Positions 28,056 through 37,831 of a stretch of 64,000 nt of DNA are shown one piece after another. Within the stretch, counting starts at the first letter, position 1; every line of letters starts with the position of its first letter. Below the pieces are notes generated by a model. It saw only the letters and a list, made by a program, of their open reading frames with translations. It was not told the DNA's origin and did no database searches. Source of the stretch: Streptomyces sp. NBC_00433. Its GTDB lineage: Bacteria > Actinomycetota > Actinomycetes > Streptomycetales > Streptomycetaceae. The position numbers and the translations under genes are program-made. Location: assembly GCA_036015235.1 (NCBI GenBank), contig CP107926.1:4184001-4248000 (forward strand). Direction: 5' to 3'.

Positions 28056-28655
28056 GTGACGAGCGAGGGAACGGCCCTGGGTGCGGAGGCCGCACGCCGT
28101 CTCGTGCGGACGGGACGCTACGCGTTCGAGCCGGGCCTGACGGACGCCGAGTTCAGCCGCATCGAGCGCGAGTACGGCTTCGAGTTCGCGGACGACCACC
28201 GGGCGTTCCTGGCGGCGGGCCTCCCCGTCAACGTGGCCCCCGAGGCGGGGCAGACCTGGTCCAGGCCGTGGCCCGAATGGCGCGGCGGCGACCTGCACAG
28301 CCTGCGCCGACAGCTCGACTGGCCCGTCGAGGGCGTCCTGCTCGACGTCGAGCACAACGGATTCTGGTACGAGGGCTGGGGCGAGCGCCCGGCCGCCGGA
28401 CCGGCGGCCCTGGACGCGGCGCGACACCACCTGGCGAAGGTCCCGGTGCTGGTGCCCGTGTACGCCCACCGCTACGTGCCCGCCGGCCGCGGCACCTTCG
28501 GTCACCCGGTGCTCTCGCTGTGGCAGACCGACATCATCTACTACGGCCTGGACCTGCCCGACTACATCCACCGGGAGTTCGACGCGGCACGCGGAGACGT
28601 GGACGAGACCTGGAACCCGGAGGCCTCGACCCCCTTCTGGCGCGACCTCCTCTGA
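28056..28655 (+). CDS. SMI1/KNR4 (SUKH)-like protein
   Basis: 199 residues from GTG 28,056. A start at 28,002 is possible. It has the SUKH core: YAFEPGLTDAEFSRIEREYG, DDHRAFLAAGLPV, DWPVEGVLLDVEHNGFWYEG and PVYAHRYVPAGRG. SUKH proteins often serve as immunity proteins to polymorphic toxins, but this subfamily is common and stand-alone in Streptomyces. No toxin gene adjoins it. Confidence 0.75.
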   Translation: MTSEGTALGAEAARRLVRTGRYAFEPGLTDAEFSRIEREYGFEFADDHRAFLAAGLPVNVAPEAGQTWSRPWPEWRGGDLHSLRRQLDWPVEGVLLDVEHNGFWYEGWGERPAAGPAALDAARHHLAKVPVLVPVYAHRYVPAGRGTFGHPVLSLWQTDIIYYGLDLPDYIHREFDAARGDVDETWNPEASTPFWRDLL

Positions 28656-29007
28656 CGCGTCGACATGTCGACGCCCCTGCCCGGGTACCTCGGCTGGGTC
28701 GAAAAGTCCGAGGCAGCGGCGCGCCGCAAGTCCTAGAAGGGTGGGGGTGATCCCGCCAGACACCTACGGCGACGCCAGCGCAGTTGGCGGACGAGCGCCC
28801 CGACCAGCACATTGCGACGAAGGCCCCACCCATCTCAGGGACTGCCCGGTGATAGCCACCGAGCACTTGCGACAGCAGCAGTAACAGCGCGGGCATCCCT
28901 GGCGGCACGAAGTGCCTCCGCAGCCCCCAACGCGAATCTCCAAAGGCCCCGTATCCAAGCCGCCCATCCGCGATGCGGGATCGCAGGCAGAAGCAGGGGT
29001 TCGCTGT
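28656..29007. other. Intergenic with 18-bp palindrome
   Basis: 352 bases without a supported gene. Directly after the SUKH stop lies a perfect 18-bp palindrome GCGTCGACATGTCGACGC at 28,657-28,674, which may serve as a terminator stem or binding site. Nothing else is recognised. Confidence 0.5.
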
Positions 29008-29367
29008 TTACCACACGACGATTCCACCGGCCTCGGCCTTGGCTCGCACCGCGGCTGCGACGATGTTGTTGAAGCGCTCGGTGACGTAGTCGAAGTCGTA
29101 ACCGCCCTGCTGGGCAAGGCCGTCCAGGTGAGGGCGGAGTGCCGCGCACTCGGCGAGGAAGTCCTCGATGTCGCCGCGCTCGACGTAGAGGTCGCCGTCA
29201 GACAATCGCGGAAAGAATCGGGAGCCCAGGGAGCGAATCGCCTCGCCGCCCCACAAGCGGGCCCGGGTGCTCTCGAAGCCGGCCAAGGTCTCGCCGTACT
29301 CGGGGTCCTCCAAGAAGTCGCGGCCGCCGTCGGCGTCGTAGACGAATGTGTGCACGAGGAGACTCAT
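29008..29367 (-). CDS. Hypothetical protein
   Basis: 119 residues from ATG 29,367 with GGAGG upstream. It begins MSLLVHTFVYDADGG, contains LSDGDLYVERGDIEDFLAEC and ends with a helix rich in Ala and Asn. No family recognised. Composition and size are like small immunity or accessory proteins, but no partner toxin is next to it. The codon use is less GC-biased than in the core genes. Confidence 0.6.
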   Translation of the reverse strand: MSLLVHTFVYDADGGRDFLEDPEYGETLAGFESTRARLWGGEAIRSLGSRFFPRLSDGDLYVERGDIEDFLAECAALRPHLDGLAQQGGYDFDYVTERFNNIVAAAVRAKAEAGGIVVW

Positions 29368-29944
29368 GGGCCGATCCTCCAAGATCAGCCGCACCCATGT
29401 CGAACGCATTGCGACCCGGACGATTGCAGGCGTCGCTCGCCCGCTCCACCGTTCCGAAGCGCCGCGGCCCGGTCGATCAGCTCACGGCCCCGGACGGCCG
29501 CTGCCGAGCACCCTCGCACGGCCCAGAGACGGCCCAGAGTTGATCAGCAAAGGTTCACACCGAGGTGGCCAGCCTGAGCCTCAACCAACGACATGGTTGA
29601 CCGCGCTGAACCGCCTTGCGTGGTGCGGAAGCGGTGCGGAACGTACGCACGCAGGTCGCACGTTTCACATCAGGTACGAGGAGCAGTCTGCAGCCGTCGG
29701 AGTTGGGGGCCTGGACACCTGGCCCGACCTGCAACCCCCTCCGAGAACCTGGGGAAGGTCGGCCGGATGAGACGGTTACCGTCCGAGACTGCCATTTTGC
29801 GAATGTCGAGACGGGCCCCGTGTGGGGGGCAGGCCCCTGCTCTCCTCCTACGGATGACAGGCGCCCGCGTTGCGGATTTGTGCTCCCAGGGCGGGTCGGT
29901 GTGGCGCCCCCACTGACTGCTGGCTCACCGGTCGGTGATCAGGG
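29368..29944. other. Gene-free accessory stretch
   Basis: 577 bases with no credible ORF, repeat or RNA gene. GC content is lower than in the neighbours. It probably contains decayed sequence. Confidence 0.45.
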
Positions 29945-30274
29945 TCATCCAACGCGTAGTTGACGGTCGCCGAAGTCGGCTACCAGCCGGAGCTTGCCAC
30001 CCAGTGCTTCGACGTAGGCAGCGATGGTTGCCAGCTCGGAATGCCCTAGCTCGCCTCGCTCGAACCGGGAGACGTTGGACTGAGTGGTACCCATTGCCTT
30101 CGCGACTTCGGTCTGGGTAAGGGCCTGCTCTTCGCGGATCTCGGCGAGGCGGTAGGCGCGGATCCGGGACTCCATCTCCTCGCGGATCTCTGTCCTGCGC
30201 TCGTCGCTGATCCGGGTACCGTTCGCCTCGTGGATGGCGGCGGCCTGAGCCTTGGTGTCCTTCCAGTCGGGCAT
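29945..30274 (-). CDS. HigA-type XRE antitoxin
   Basis: 109 residues from ATG 30,274. The C-terminal half is a helix-turn-helix: LTQTEVAKAMGTTQSNVSRFERG, then ELATIAAYVEALGGKLRLVADFGD. That ending is typical of HigA/XRE antitoxins paired with RelE-like toxins. It follows the toxin relic by 20 bases, the HigBA order (toxin first). It probably binds its own promoter and formerly neutralised the toxin. Confidence 0.8.
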   Translation of the reverse strand: MPDWKDTKAQAAAIHEANGTRISDERRTEIREEMESRIRAYRLAEIREEQALTQTEVAKAMGTTQSNVSRFERGELGHSELATIAAYVEALGGKLRLVADFGDRQLRVG

Positions 30275-30294
30275 GGTCAATCCTCTCAAGTGGT

Positions 30295-30677
30295 CTACGA
30301 TTTTTTACCCGGGCGTCGTTCATCAAGATCGTGAAGATGTCTGTCGTAGCGGTCGTCCGCGATCAGGATGTTGCGGTCATACCAGCTGTTCCAAGACCCA
30401 TTCTTGTCCCCGGCGACGAGAAGTAGAGCTTGCCGCTCGGGATCGAACGCGAAGAGTAGTCGGATCTCGGTGGCGCCGACCGAGCCGGGACGTAACTCCT
30501 TCATGTTGTGGTGCCTGGACCGGTTGACCCTGTCAGCGAGCGGCCGGCCGAGTGTTGGGCCCGACTCCGCCAGAAGATCGATAGCTTCTCCGACGAGGTG
30601 GGCCGACTCCGGGTCCTTCTCCGCAAGATCGAGATACCGTCGTGGACTTCTTGGTGCAGGATGACTTCCCAGCTCAC
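30295..30677 (-). pseudogene. HigB/RelE-type toxin, frameshifted
   Basis: The start GTG 30,677 opens VSWEVILHQEVHD in one frame. The continuation RYLDLAEKDPESAHLVGEA, then LGRPLADRVNRSRHHNMKEL and EIRLLFAFDPERQALLLVAGDK, is in another frame to the stop at 30,295. Together these give a full Gp49/HigB-like toxin. The shift lies near 30,638-30,642 and corresponds to one missing base. The toxin is therefore probably dead, unless the reads are wrong. Confidence 0.75.
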
Positions 30678-30983
30678 AGAGCCAGTATGCGCTAGGCGAG
30701 CTATATCCTGCAAGTAATATCGAGTTGATCTTGTCGGGCAGGGTTTCGTGCTACGAGGCTCGCCCCTCGGTGATGGCACAGGTTGGGTCCGCTCCTCGCC
30801 CCGCGGGGATGGACCCATGTTGGCCGGAACGGCCCGCCAGCTGCCCTGCTGCTCCTCGCACCCGCGGGAATCGGGCCGACACCTGCTCCTTCGCAACGGT
30901 GGGCGATACCTGCTCGACAGCAGTTTCGATGGCATCTTGCGTGTTAATGGCGCGCCAAGCTCGAATCGGTCCAGAGAAAGAAA
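30678..30983. other. Gene-free stretch upstream of higB relic
   Basis: 306 bases holding presumably the promoter of the toxin-antitoxin module. I see no gene. The open frames here continue into the tRNA-Gly fragment and look spurious. Confidence 0.45.
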
Positions 30984-31007
30984 AGCCCCAGGTGTTCGAC
31001 CTGGGCT
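30984..31007 (-). terminator. Terminator carried with the tRNA-Gly fragment
   Basis: On the minus strand AGCCCAGGT pairs with ACCTGGGGCT (one bulged base) around a 5-base loop and is followed by TTTTCTTTC. It lies 6 bases past the CCA of the tRNA fragment, as a native tRNA terminator would. Confidence 0.75.
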
Positions 31008-31013
31008 CTGCAA

Positions 31014-31057
31014 TGGAGCGGATGACGGGAATCGAACCCGCGCTCTGAGCTTGGGAA
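31014..31057 (-). repeat. att-like 3' fragment of tRNA-Gly (CCC)
   Basis: 44 bases on the minus strand, TTCCCAAGCTCAGAGC followed by GCGGGTTCGATTCCCG and TCATCCGCTCCA, are the 3' half of a tRNA-Gly(CCC) from anticodon loop through CCA. The 5' half is absent. This is the same architecture as the tRNA-Thr att sites and marks the edge of a former integrative element. No intact tRNA-Gly lies in the window. Confidence 0.8.
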
Positions 31058-31261
31058 TCATGGGGTTCGGGCGCCCAGAAACGCATGCTGATCAGGACGT
31101 ACTGTGGCTCCGCGGGGGCGTGGAGGGTATGGCGGGTGACCGCGTCTATCCTTGGTTCACCGCTCCATCGGGCACGGTGCGAGAGGTCAACGTGAGCACA
31201 GCGCTGAGTGCCGGCGCGAGACCGAGCCTCGCAGGCCCTTCCTGGCTAAGGGCTGTCCCGC

Positions 31262-31818
31262 ATGACAGAGAGCCCCGGTCTCGGCGCGAGGCTGGCCTGG
31301 TTGTTGGAGCATAGAAGGGTCGGTGCGGAAGAACTGGCCGACCGCGCCGGAGCGAACGTGGACCAGGTCCGAACGGTACTCATGGGGGAGACCCCGGGTG
31401 ACGAGATGCTGAGGCAACTGGCGGCGCCGTTGGGGCTCCATGCGGTTGATCTGTTCATTCTCGCGGATAGCGCAGTTCCGGAGGACTCGGCGCCGTTGGA
31501 CAGCGCGGCCGGGCAATGGGTGCGGCACATCGGCTCCCACGTCCGGTGTGATCGGGTCCGGCCGGAAAGAGCTGACGCCCCGCTTGGCGGTGGACTTCGC
31601 GGCTCTGCTGGGTATCGACGCCCCTCGAACTGGCCGCCTTCACAGGCGTAGTGCTCCCTGAGGTGCCGCGGACTCCGGCTCCGGAAGCCGTGGATGCCGC
31701 CGCGATGCGGTGGGAGGCACGACGCCTGTCCGCCGAACAGGCACGTGGCGTATCTGAACTGGCACGCTCCATGCGCGACTCCGGCAACGGGTACGTGATC
31801 AACCTGCCTGGATCCTGA
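31262..31818 (+). pseudogene. HTH transcriptional regulator, disrupted
   Basis: It starts MTESPGLGARLAWLLEHR with a helix-turn-helix-like part (AEELADRAGANVDQVRTVL) up to GQWVRHI. The expected continuation GVIGSGRKELTPRLAVDFAA is in a second frame, and LELAAFTGVVLPEVPRTP through VINLPGS in a third, ending at 31,818. The middle of the family's usual length is missing. An internal deletion plus frameshift(s) have broken the gene. Confidence 0.65.
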
Positions 31819-31859
31819 CCAGGCCCGCGACGCGGAAGCTCGCGCACGGTCCGCCGCCT

Positions 31860-32089
31860 CAGGCTTCGGCGCCTTCTCCGGAACCGACTACTACCGAGCT
31901 GGCCCCCGCACCGCCCGCCCCCGCCCTCGGCGTCGTCGCCGGGCCAGTCGCCGCCGTCGTCACGGTCGGCATCGTCCTGACCGCGCTCCTGGTCGCCGTC
32001 ACCGTCACGGCCGTTTCGGTCACCGTCGTCGCCGTGGTTCTGCGTTGGCTCCTCGCGCCCCTGCGTCAGCGCTGTGACCGCTTCCACCG
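31860..32089 (+). pseudogene. Membrane-protein remnant (SpdB-like)
   Basis: An open stretch without a credible start contains a Pro-rich lead and a long hydrophobic run: VVAGPVAAVVTVGIVLTALL, then VAVTVTAVSVTVVAVVLRWL. Small membrane proteins of the SpdB type precede repSA in AICEs, so this may be such a remnant. It runs directly into the RepSA fragment in another frame. Confidence 0.4.
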
Positions 32090-32233
32090 ATCTACCTGGG
32101 CCGCGAGATCGCCAAGCGGACCGGGCTCAGCCAACGGGCCTTCCGGCAGCGCGCCCGCGGCCCGTTCGCCAAGGTGGCCGAGTACCAGCGGCGCGGGGCC
32201 GTCCACTTCCACGCCGTCATCCGCCTCGACGGC
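32090..32233 (+). pseudogene. RepSA-type replication initiator fragment
   Basis: The frame from 32,090 reads IYLGREIAKRTGLSQRAFRQ and KVAEYQRRGAVHFHAVIRLD, a diagnostic segment of RepSA, the rolling-circle replication initiator of pSAM2-type AICEs. The HFHAVIR motif carries the metal-binding His pair. The gene is cut at both ends, so it is a relic. Confidence 0.7.
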
Positions 32234-32238
32234 CGGGC

Positions 32239-32367
32239 AAGAACGTCAAGGCCCTGGCCGAGTACCTGGGCCACTCCGACGCCGGCCTGACGCTGAGGGT
32301 GTACGCCCACCTCATGCCGAGCAGCCGCGAGCGCACCCGAAAAGGCGTATACGCTCCCGCTCGCTGA
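32239..32367 (+). pseudogene. Tyrosine integrase C-terminal fragment
   Basis: KNVKALAEYLGHSDAGLTLR then VYAHLMPSSRERTRK is the C-terminus of an AICE-type tyrosine recombinase, including the HxxxxLTLxVYxH box with the catalytic Tyr. It is fused directly to the RepSA fragment across a deletion at about 32,235. Stop at 32,365-32,367. Everything N-terminal, including the catalytic Arg, is gone. Confidence 0.8.
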
Positions 32368-32380
32368 GGTAGGGAGCGGG

Positions 32381-32677
32381 ATGTCCGACGAAGAGTCCAC
32401 CGAGTACTACACGCTGCTCTGCGACGACCCGTCCCACGAGGTGGTGCTCGTCGAATGCGGGCCCCGCGAGATGGATGCGATCCGAGCAGCGCGCAAGGTG
32501 ACCGGGCTGAGCTTGTGGCACAGCCGGGTTCTGGCGCGCCGAGCTCCCGTCATTCTTCTTGGGGGTCTATCTGCGTACAGGGCCCAGTCCGCTGCCGCTC
32601 TGCTCCGAAGTGCCGGCGACAGAGCGGAGTGGAGACAGGAACCAGAGCCCGGGGAGAGCACCGTCCCATTGCCTTGA
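32381..32677 (+). CDS. L7/L12 C-terminal-like small protein
   Basis: 98 residues, GGGAGCGGG before the ATG. EVVLVECGPREMDAIRAARK, then VTGLSLWHSRVLARRAPVIL resembles the ribosomal L7/L12 C-terminal fold (VKxVRxxTGLGLxEAKxLV), but the Gly-Lys residues used for elongation-factor contact are replaced. Such orphan domains are frequent beside Streptomyces mobile elements. The function is unknown. Confidence 0.6.
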   Translation: MSDEESTEYYTLLCDDPSHEVVLVECGPREMDAIRAARKVTGLSLWHSRVLARRAPVILLGGLSAYRAQSAAALLRSAGDRAEWRQEPEPGESTVPLP

Positions 32678-32760
32678 CGGCCCACAGCCGGCCCCGAACA
32701 CCAGGACGCCCCCTACCCGCGGGAGAAGCCGCAGGTCGGGGGCGCTTCGGCGGAGAAGTG

Positions 32761-33519
32761 CTACTTCTTGCCCTGGTTCTTGACCGCCTCGATCGCCGCC
32801 GCCGCCGCCTCGGGGTCGAGGTATTGACCGCCCGGGGTGAGGGGGCGGAAGGCGGGGTCGAGGTCGTAGACGAGGGGGATGCCGGTGGGGATGTTGAGGG
32901 AGGCGATGGCCTCGTCGGAGATGTTGTCGAGGTGCTTGACCAGGGCGCGCAGGGAGTTGCCGTGGGCGGCGACGAGGACGGTGCGGCCGGTCAGGAGGTC
33001 GGGGACGATGCCGTCGTACCAGTAGGGCAGCATCCGGACGACGACGTCCTTGAGGCACTCGGTGCGGGGGCGCAGCTCCGGGGGGATCGTCGCGTAGCGC
33101 GGGTCGTCGCTCTGGGAGTATTCGGCGCCGTCCTCAAGGGGCGGCGGCGGGGTGTCGTAGGAGCGGCGCCAGAGCATGAACTGCTCCTCGCCGAACTCGG
33201 CGAGGGTCTGCGCCTTGTCCTTGCCCTGGAGGGCGCCGTAGTGGCGCTCGTTGAGGCGCCAGGTGCGGTGGACCGGGATCCAGTGGCGGTCGGCGGCCTC
33301 GAGTGCGAGCTGCGCGGTGCGGATCGCGCGCTTCTGCAGTGAGGTGTGGACCACGTCGGGGAGCAGTCCGGCATCCTTGAGCAGCTCGCCGCCGCGGACC
33401 GCCTCCTTCTCGCCCTTGTCGTTGAGGTTCACGTCCACCCAGCCGGTGAACAGGTTCTTCGCGTTCCACTCGCTCTCGCCGTGGCGGAGCAGGATCAGCT
33501 TGTACGCAGCAGCAGCCAT
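32761..33519 (-). CDS. gpmA: 2,3-bisphosphoglycerate-dependent phosphoglycerate mutase
   Basis: 252 residues from ATG 33,519. The catalytic motif is [12 protein letters not shown], with the phospho-accepting His. [12 protein letters not shown] and [18 protein letters not shown] complete the dPGM active site. It interconverts 3- and 2-phosphoglycerate in glycolysis and gluconeogenesis. The Ala- and Lys-rich C-terminus is usual for actinomycete GpmA. A divergent MFS gene starts about 95 bases away. Confidence 0.95.
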   Translation of the reverse strand: MAAAAYKLILLRHGESEWNAKNLFTGWVDVNLNDKGEKEAVRGGELLKDAGLLPDVVHTSLQKRAIRTAQLALEAADRHWIPVHRTWRLNERHYGALQGKDKAQTLAEFGEEQFMLWRRSYDTPPPPLEDGAEYSQSDDPRYATIPPELRPRTECLKDVVVRMLPYWYDGIVPDLLTGRTVLVAAHGNSLRALVKHLDNISDEAIASLNIPTGIPLVYDLDPAFRPLTPGGQYLDPEAAAAAIEAVKNQGKK

Positions 33520-33614
33520 GTGTCCGAGCCTAATCGAAATGCCGTGGCACCTCACGACCGCCCTCGGTAATATGCGCTGAGCATCAGCGCCTGTTACATA
33601 ACCTGGGAGAGCAC

Positions 33615-34862
33615 GTGGCGGCCATCAGCCGAGCGGTACGCGAGACGACCGGCGGCCTGCCCCGGCAGTTCTGGTGGCTGTGGACAAGCACCCTGGTCAA
33701 CCGGCTGGGCGGCTTCGTCGTCACCTTCCTGGCGCTCTACCTCACCGTCCAGCGCGGCTACTCCGCCGCCTACGCGGGCCTGGTCGCCGCCCTCTTCGGG
33801 CTCGGCGGGGCCGCGGGCGCGGTGCTCGGCGGGGTGCTGGCCGACCGGGTCGGCCGGCGGGGGACGCTGCTGGCCGCGCAGCTCGGCGCGGCGGTGACCA
33901 CCGCCGTACTCGGCTTCGTCACCGGGCCCGTCGCGATCGCCGCCGTCGCCACCCTGGTCGGCCTGACGGGCAACGCCTCGCGGCCCGCGCTGTCCGCGAT
34001 GATCGCCGACCTGGTGCCGGCCGCCGACCGGGTGCGGGCCTTCTCCCTCAACTACTGGGCTGTCAACATCGGTTTCGGCGTCTCGGCGGCCGCCGCCGGC
34101 TTCATCGCGGCCGAGGGCTACATCTGGCTCTTCCTCGGGGACGCCTTCACCACCGCGCTGTGCGCGCTGCTGGTCTACGTCAAGGCGGCCGAGACGATGC
34201 CGGCCGCGCCCGCCGCCAAGGACGGGCCCAGGGTGAACGTCACCCTGGTCGACGTCATGCGCGACCGGCGCTTCATGGCCCTGGCCGGGCTGACCTTCCT
34301 GTTCGCCGCGGTGATGCAGCAGGCCAGCTCCACGCTCGCGGTCGACATGGGGCAGCACGGGCTCAGCGCCCGGCAGTTCGGCCTGGTCGCCGCCGTCAAC
34401 GGGGTGGTGATCGTGGTGCTCCAGATGCCGGTCACCCGGGCCCTGCGCGGCCGCAGCAGCGCCGTGCTGCTCGCCGCCGGGTCGCTCGTGCTGGCCTGGG
34501 GCATCGGTCTGACGGTCTTCGCCACCTCGGTCGCCGTCTACGCGCTGACCGTCGTGATCTGGACGCTGGGCGAGATCGTGCACGCCCCCGCCTCGATGTC
34601 GGTGGTCGCCGACCTCGCCCCGGCGCACGCGCGCGGCCGCTACCAGGGGATGTTCACCCTCGCCTGGTCCGCCGCCGCCTTCGCGGGACCGCTGGCCGGC
34701 GGCCTGACCCTCCAATACCTCGGGCGCAACACCGTCTGGCTCGGCTGCGCCGTCCTCGGCACGGTGGCCGGCGCCGGCTACTACCTGCTGCTGCGGCCGC
34801 GCACCGCCCCGCTCCAGCCGGCCGTCACGCTGGACGCCGGGCACGACCTGCCGGTCGGCTAG
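33615..34862 (+). CDS. MFS transporter
   Basis: 415 residues, GTG start, twelve predicted membrane helices. The A-motif [15 protein letters not shown] lies between helices 2 and 3, and a related [15 protein letters not shown] after helix 8. It belongs to the drug:H+ antiporter-like group of the major facilitator superfamily. The substrate cannot be assigned. A lone gene divergent from gpmA. Confidence 0.88.
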   Translation: MAAISRAVRETTGGLPRQFWWLWTSTLVNRLGGFVVTFLALYLTVQRGYSAAYAGLVAALFGLGGAAGAVLGGVLADRVGRRGTLLAAQLGAAVTTAVLGFVTGPVAIAAVATLVGLTGNASRPALSAMIADLVPAADRVRAFSLNYWAVNIGFGVSAAAAGFIAAEGYIWLFLGDAFTTALCALLVYVKAAETMPAAPAAKDGPRVNVTLVDVMRDRRFMALAGLTFLFAAVMQQASSTLAVDMGQHGLSARQFGLVAAVNGVVIVVLQMPVTRALRGRSSAVLLAAGSLVLAWGIGLTVFATSVAVYALTVVIWTLGEIVHAPASMSVVADLAPAHARGRYQGMFTLAWSAAAFAGPLAGGLTLQYLGRNTVWLGCAVLGTVAGAGYYLLLRPRTAPLQPAVTLDAGHDLPVG

Positions 34863-34941
34863 GGCCTCTGCCCCTACGGCAGCAGCCTGCGCCGCGCCTC
34901 GCAGAGGTGGGACGCCGGGCCGGCCGGGGCAAAAGGTCCCG

Positions 34942-35523
34942 TCAGTCGTCCTCGCCGGTCAGATGGGTGAACGCGGCCAGATTCCGGGTGGATTCGCCGC
35001 GCGACATGCGCCAGGCGTACTCCCTGCGGATCGAGGACGCGAAGCCCAGCTCCAGCAGGACGTTGAAGGCCCCGTCGGAATTCTCCAGGACCGAGCCGAG
35101 CAGCCGGTCGACCTCGTCCGCGGTGACCGCGGCCAGCGGCAGGCGGCCGCTGAGGTAGACGTCGCCGAGGTGGTCGATGGCATAGGTGACGCCGTAGAGG
35201 CGCAGGTTGCGCTCCAGCAGCCAGCGGTAGAAGGCCTCGTGGTTCTCGTCGGGGCGGCGCACGACGAAGGCGTTCACGGAGAGGGTGTGGCGGCCGACGA
35301 TCAGCTGGCAGGTGGTGGACAGCTTGTTGGTGCCGGGCAGCTGGGTGACGTACGTGCCGGGGCGCGGCGACTCGCACGGCAGGTCCGACTCGCGCAGCAC
35401 CTGCTCGACCACGCGGCCCGCGGCCGCCATGCCGGGGTCCGCGAGGCCGCCGTCCGGGTCCGTGTCCTGGTTCGGGTCCCGGTTCGGGTTCGCCGCCCGC
35501 GCGGGGCCTGCGTGCTCAGCCAT
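34942..35523 (-). CDS. YbjN-domain protein
   Basis: 193 residues with ATG 35,523 overlapping the mshA stop by 8 bases. After an acidic, Asn-rich N-terminus, the YbjN-like fold follows: [33 protein letters not shown] and [17 protein letters not shown]. YbjN domains resemble secretion chaperones. The mshA-ybjN pairing is conserved in Streptomyces, but the role is unknown. Confidence 0.8.
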   Translation of the reverse strand: MAEHAGPARAANPNRDPNQDTDPDGGLADPGMAAAGRVVEQVLRESDLPCESPRPGTYVTQLPGTNKLSTTCQLIVGRHTLSVNAFVVRRPDENHEAFYRWLLERNLRLYGVTYAIDHLGDVYLSGRLPLAAVTADEVDRLLGSVLENSDGAFNVLLELGFASSIRREYAWRMSRGESTRNLAAFTHLTGEDD

Positions 35524-36877
35524 GCGCCGATCGTAGGTGACGGCGGTGCTCGAACTGCGCTGCCGCGTACACGTCGGCGGTGTCCGCCGCCGACGCGTCC
35601 CAGCCGAAGGCCCGCGCGTGCACGGCCGCCGCGTCGCCCAGCGTGGCGCCGAGCCCCGGGTGGTCCACGAAGCGCCGCAGCACCTGGGCGTAGTCGCGCG
35701 GGTCGTGCCCGGGGACGAGGAAGCCGGTGCGCCCGTCGCACACCGCGACCGGCAGCCCGCCGACCGCCGCCGCCACGACCGGCGTGCCGCAGGCCTGCGC
35801 CTCGATCGCTACCAGGCCGAAGGACTCGCTGTACGACGGCGTCACCAGCACGGTGGCCGCCCGATACCAGTCGGCCAGCCGCTCCTGGTCCACCGGCGGC
35901 TGGAACCTCACGACGTCGGAGATGCCGAGCCTGGCCGCCAGCTTGTGCAGCGCCTCCGGCTTGGCCAGGCCGGTGCCGCTCGGGCCGCCCACCACCGGCA
36001 CGACCAGCCGGTCGCGCAGCGCCGGGTCGTCGTCCAGCAGGACGGCGACGGCCCGCAGCAGCACGTCGGGGGCCTTGAGCGGCTGGATCCGGCCGGCGAA
36101 GAGCGGGATCAGCGCGTCCTGCGGCAGGCCGAGCCGGGCGCGGGCGTCGGCGCGGCCCGCGCCGGGGCGGAAGCGCTGGAGGTTGACGCCCGGGTGGACG
36201 ACGGCGACCTTGCCGGGGGCGGCGGCGTAGTGGCGTACCAGCTCGCCGGCCTCCTCGTCGGTGTTGGCGATCAGCCGGTCGGCGGCGGCGACCACCTGGG
36301 TCTCGCCGATGACGCGGGCGAGCGGCTCGGGGGCGTCGTTCTCGGCGAGGGAGGCGTTCTTGACCTTGGCCATGGTGTGCATGGCGTGCACCAGGGGCAC
36401 GCCCCAGCGCTCGGCGGCCAGCCAGCCGACGTGGCCGGACAGCCAGTAGTGGGAATGGACCAGGTCGTAGTGCCCGGGGCGCTGCCCGGCCCAGGCCCGC
36501 ATCAGCCCGTGGGTGAAGGCGCACAGCTGGGCCGGCAGCTCCTCCTTGGCCAGGCCCTCGTACGGCCCGGCGTCCACGTGCCGTACGAGCACGCCGGGCG
36601 CCAGCTCGACGCAGGGCTGCCGGGCGCCGGTGGTGGACCGGGTGAATATCTCGACCTCGATGTCGCGCTCGGCCAGCCGTTTGGCAAGCTCCACGATGTA
36701 CACGTTCATGCCGCCGGCGTCGCCGGTGCCTGGCTGGTGCAGCGGCGAGGTGTGGACGCTCAGCATGGCGACCCTGCGCACCGGCCGCCCGCCCCGCCGG
36801 CGGTGCGGGCGATACGCGGCGGCCGCCGCACCGGCTGCGTCGCGCAGCCCGCCGAACCGCGACGTGTACTGGGTCAC
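35516..36877 (-). CDS. mshA: D-inositol-3-phosphate glycosyltransferase (mycothiol)
   Basis: 453 residues from GTG 36,877, with GGAAGGA upstream. GT-B fold of family GT4. The N-terminal acceptor site is [20 protein letters not shown] and HSHYWLSG. The C-terminal UDP-GlcNAc site is [15 protein letters not shown] and [19 protein letters not shown]. MshA joins GlcNAc to inositol phosphate, the first step of mycothiol synthesis, which is specific to actinobacteria. The longer frame upstream lacks conservation. Confidence 0.93.
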   Translation of the reverse strand: MTQYTSRFGGLRDAAGAAAAAYRPHRRRGGRPVRRVAMLSVHTSPLHQPGTGDAGGMNVYIVELAKRLAERDIEVEIFTRSTTGARQPCVELAPGVLVRHVDAGPYEGLAKEELPAQLCAFTHGLMRAWAGQRPGHYDLVHSHYWLSGHVGWLAAERWGVPLVHAMHTMAKVKNASLAENDAPEPLARVIGETQVVAAADRLIANTDEEAGELVRHYAAAPGKVAVVHPGVNLQRFRPGAGRADARARLGLPQDALIPLFAGRIQPLKAPDVLLRAVAVLLDDDPALRDRLVVPVVGGPSGTGLAKPEALHKLAARLGISDVVRFQPPVDQERLADWYRAATVLVTPSYSESFGLVAIEAQACGTPVVAAAVGGLPVAVCDGRTGFLVPGHDPRDYAQVLRRFVDHPGLGATLGDAAAVHARAFGWDASAADTADVYAAAQFEHRRHLRSAHG

Positions 36878-37039
36878 CTTCGTTCCTTCCGGCAGCCGGA
36901 CCCCCGCGCTCAACCAGTGCGAACACCGGAGGATGGGCTTCCATTTCCGGCTTTGCCGAAGCGTGATGAAATCGCTTGACAGTGCGGCGCCCGGGGCCGC
37001 GCGCGGAAGCCGGGAACCGGGTCCGGTTACCCTCGCCAT

Positions 37040-37831
37040 ATGGGCGGTGAGCGGGCGGTCGGGGTCGTGACCAGGGGCACGACCAACCCGAACCGGCTGC
37101 GCCGGATGGACCGCTGGATCGCCGCCGCGCACGGCCGCCACCTGCTGCGGACCGACGACCCCCTCGCGGTCGACCTCGGCTACGGCGCCGCGCCCTGGAC
37201 CGCGGTCGAGCTGCTCGCGCGGCTGCGCCGGGTCCGCGCCGACGCGGAGGTGGTCGGCGTCGAGATCGACCAGGACCGGGTGACCGCAGCCCTCCCCTAT
37301 ACCCGCGACGGGCTGCGCTTCGTACGCGGCGGCTTCGAGGTGCCGCTGCCGGGCGGGCGGCGGCCCGCACTGATCAGGGCGGCGAACGTGCTGCGGCAAT
37401 ACCCCGAGGACGAGGTCCCCGCGGTGTGGCGGCGGCTCACCGCCAGGCTCGCGCCCGACGGGCTGCTGGTCGAGGGGACCTGCGACGAGATCGGGCGGCG
37501 GCACGTATGGGTCGCACTCGGCCCGGAAGGCCCCCGTACGGTCACCTTCGCGACCCGGCTCGGCTCCCTGCACCGGCCCTCCGACCTGGCGGAACGGCTG
37601 CCGAAGGCGCTGATCCACCGCAATGTGCCGGGTGAAGGGGTGCACACCTTCCTCACCGCCTTCGACCGGGCGTGGGCCGCGGCGGCGCCGCTGTCGGCGC
37701 TGGGGGCGCGGCAGCGCTGGATCGCGGCGGTACGCGCGCTGGGGGCGGACGGCTGGCCGGTGGTGGACGGTCCCGCGCGGTGGCGGCAGGGGGAGGTCAC
37801 GGTGGCGTGGGAGGCGCTGGCGCCGCGCTGA
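37040..37831 (+). CDS. Class I SAM-dependent methyltransferase-like protein
   Basis: 263 residues. The nucleotide-binding loop [19 protein letters not shown] and the acidic strand-2 end [11 protein letters not shown] fit a Rossmann methyltransferase. The usual GxGxG is altered to [24 protein letters not shown] occupies motif IV. The substrate is unknown. Divergent from mshA, conserved in Streptomyces by my recollection. Confidence 0.75.
   Translation: MGGERAVGVVTRGTTNPNRLRRMDRWIAAAHGRHLLRTDDPLAVDLGYGAAPWTAVELLARLRRVRADAEVVGVEIDQDRVTAALPYTRDGLRFVRGGFEVPLPGGRRPALIRAANVLRQYPEDEVPAVWRRLTARLAPDGLLVEGTCDEIGRRHVWVALGPEGPRTVTFATRLGSLHRPSDLAERLPKALIHRNVPGEGVHTFLTAFDRAWAAAAPLSALGARQRWIAAVRALGADGWPVVDGPARWRQGEVTVAWEALAPR

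Noticed and set aside
28534..28908. Possible transposase relic on the minus strand after the SUKH gene
   Set aside because: Some hydrophobic and Gly-rich words but no recognisable transposase motif, so not called.
35301..37370. A 689-codon minus-strand frame over mshA
   Set aside because: An out-of-frame reading of mshA and YbjN genes. The real proteins are in the other frame with all motifs.
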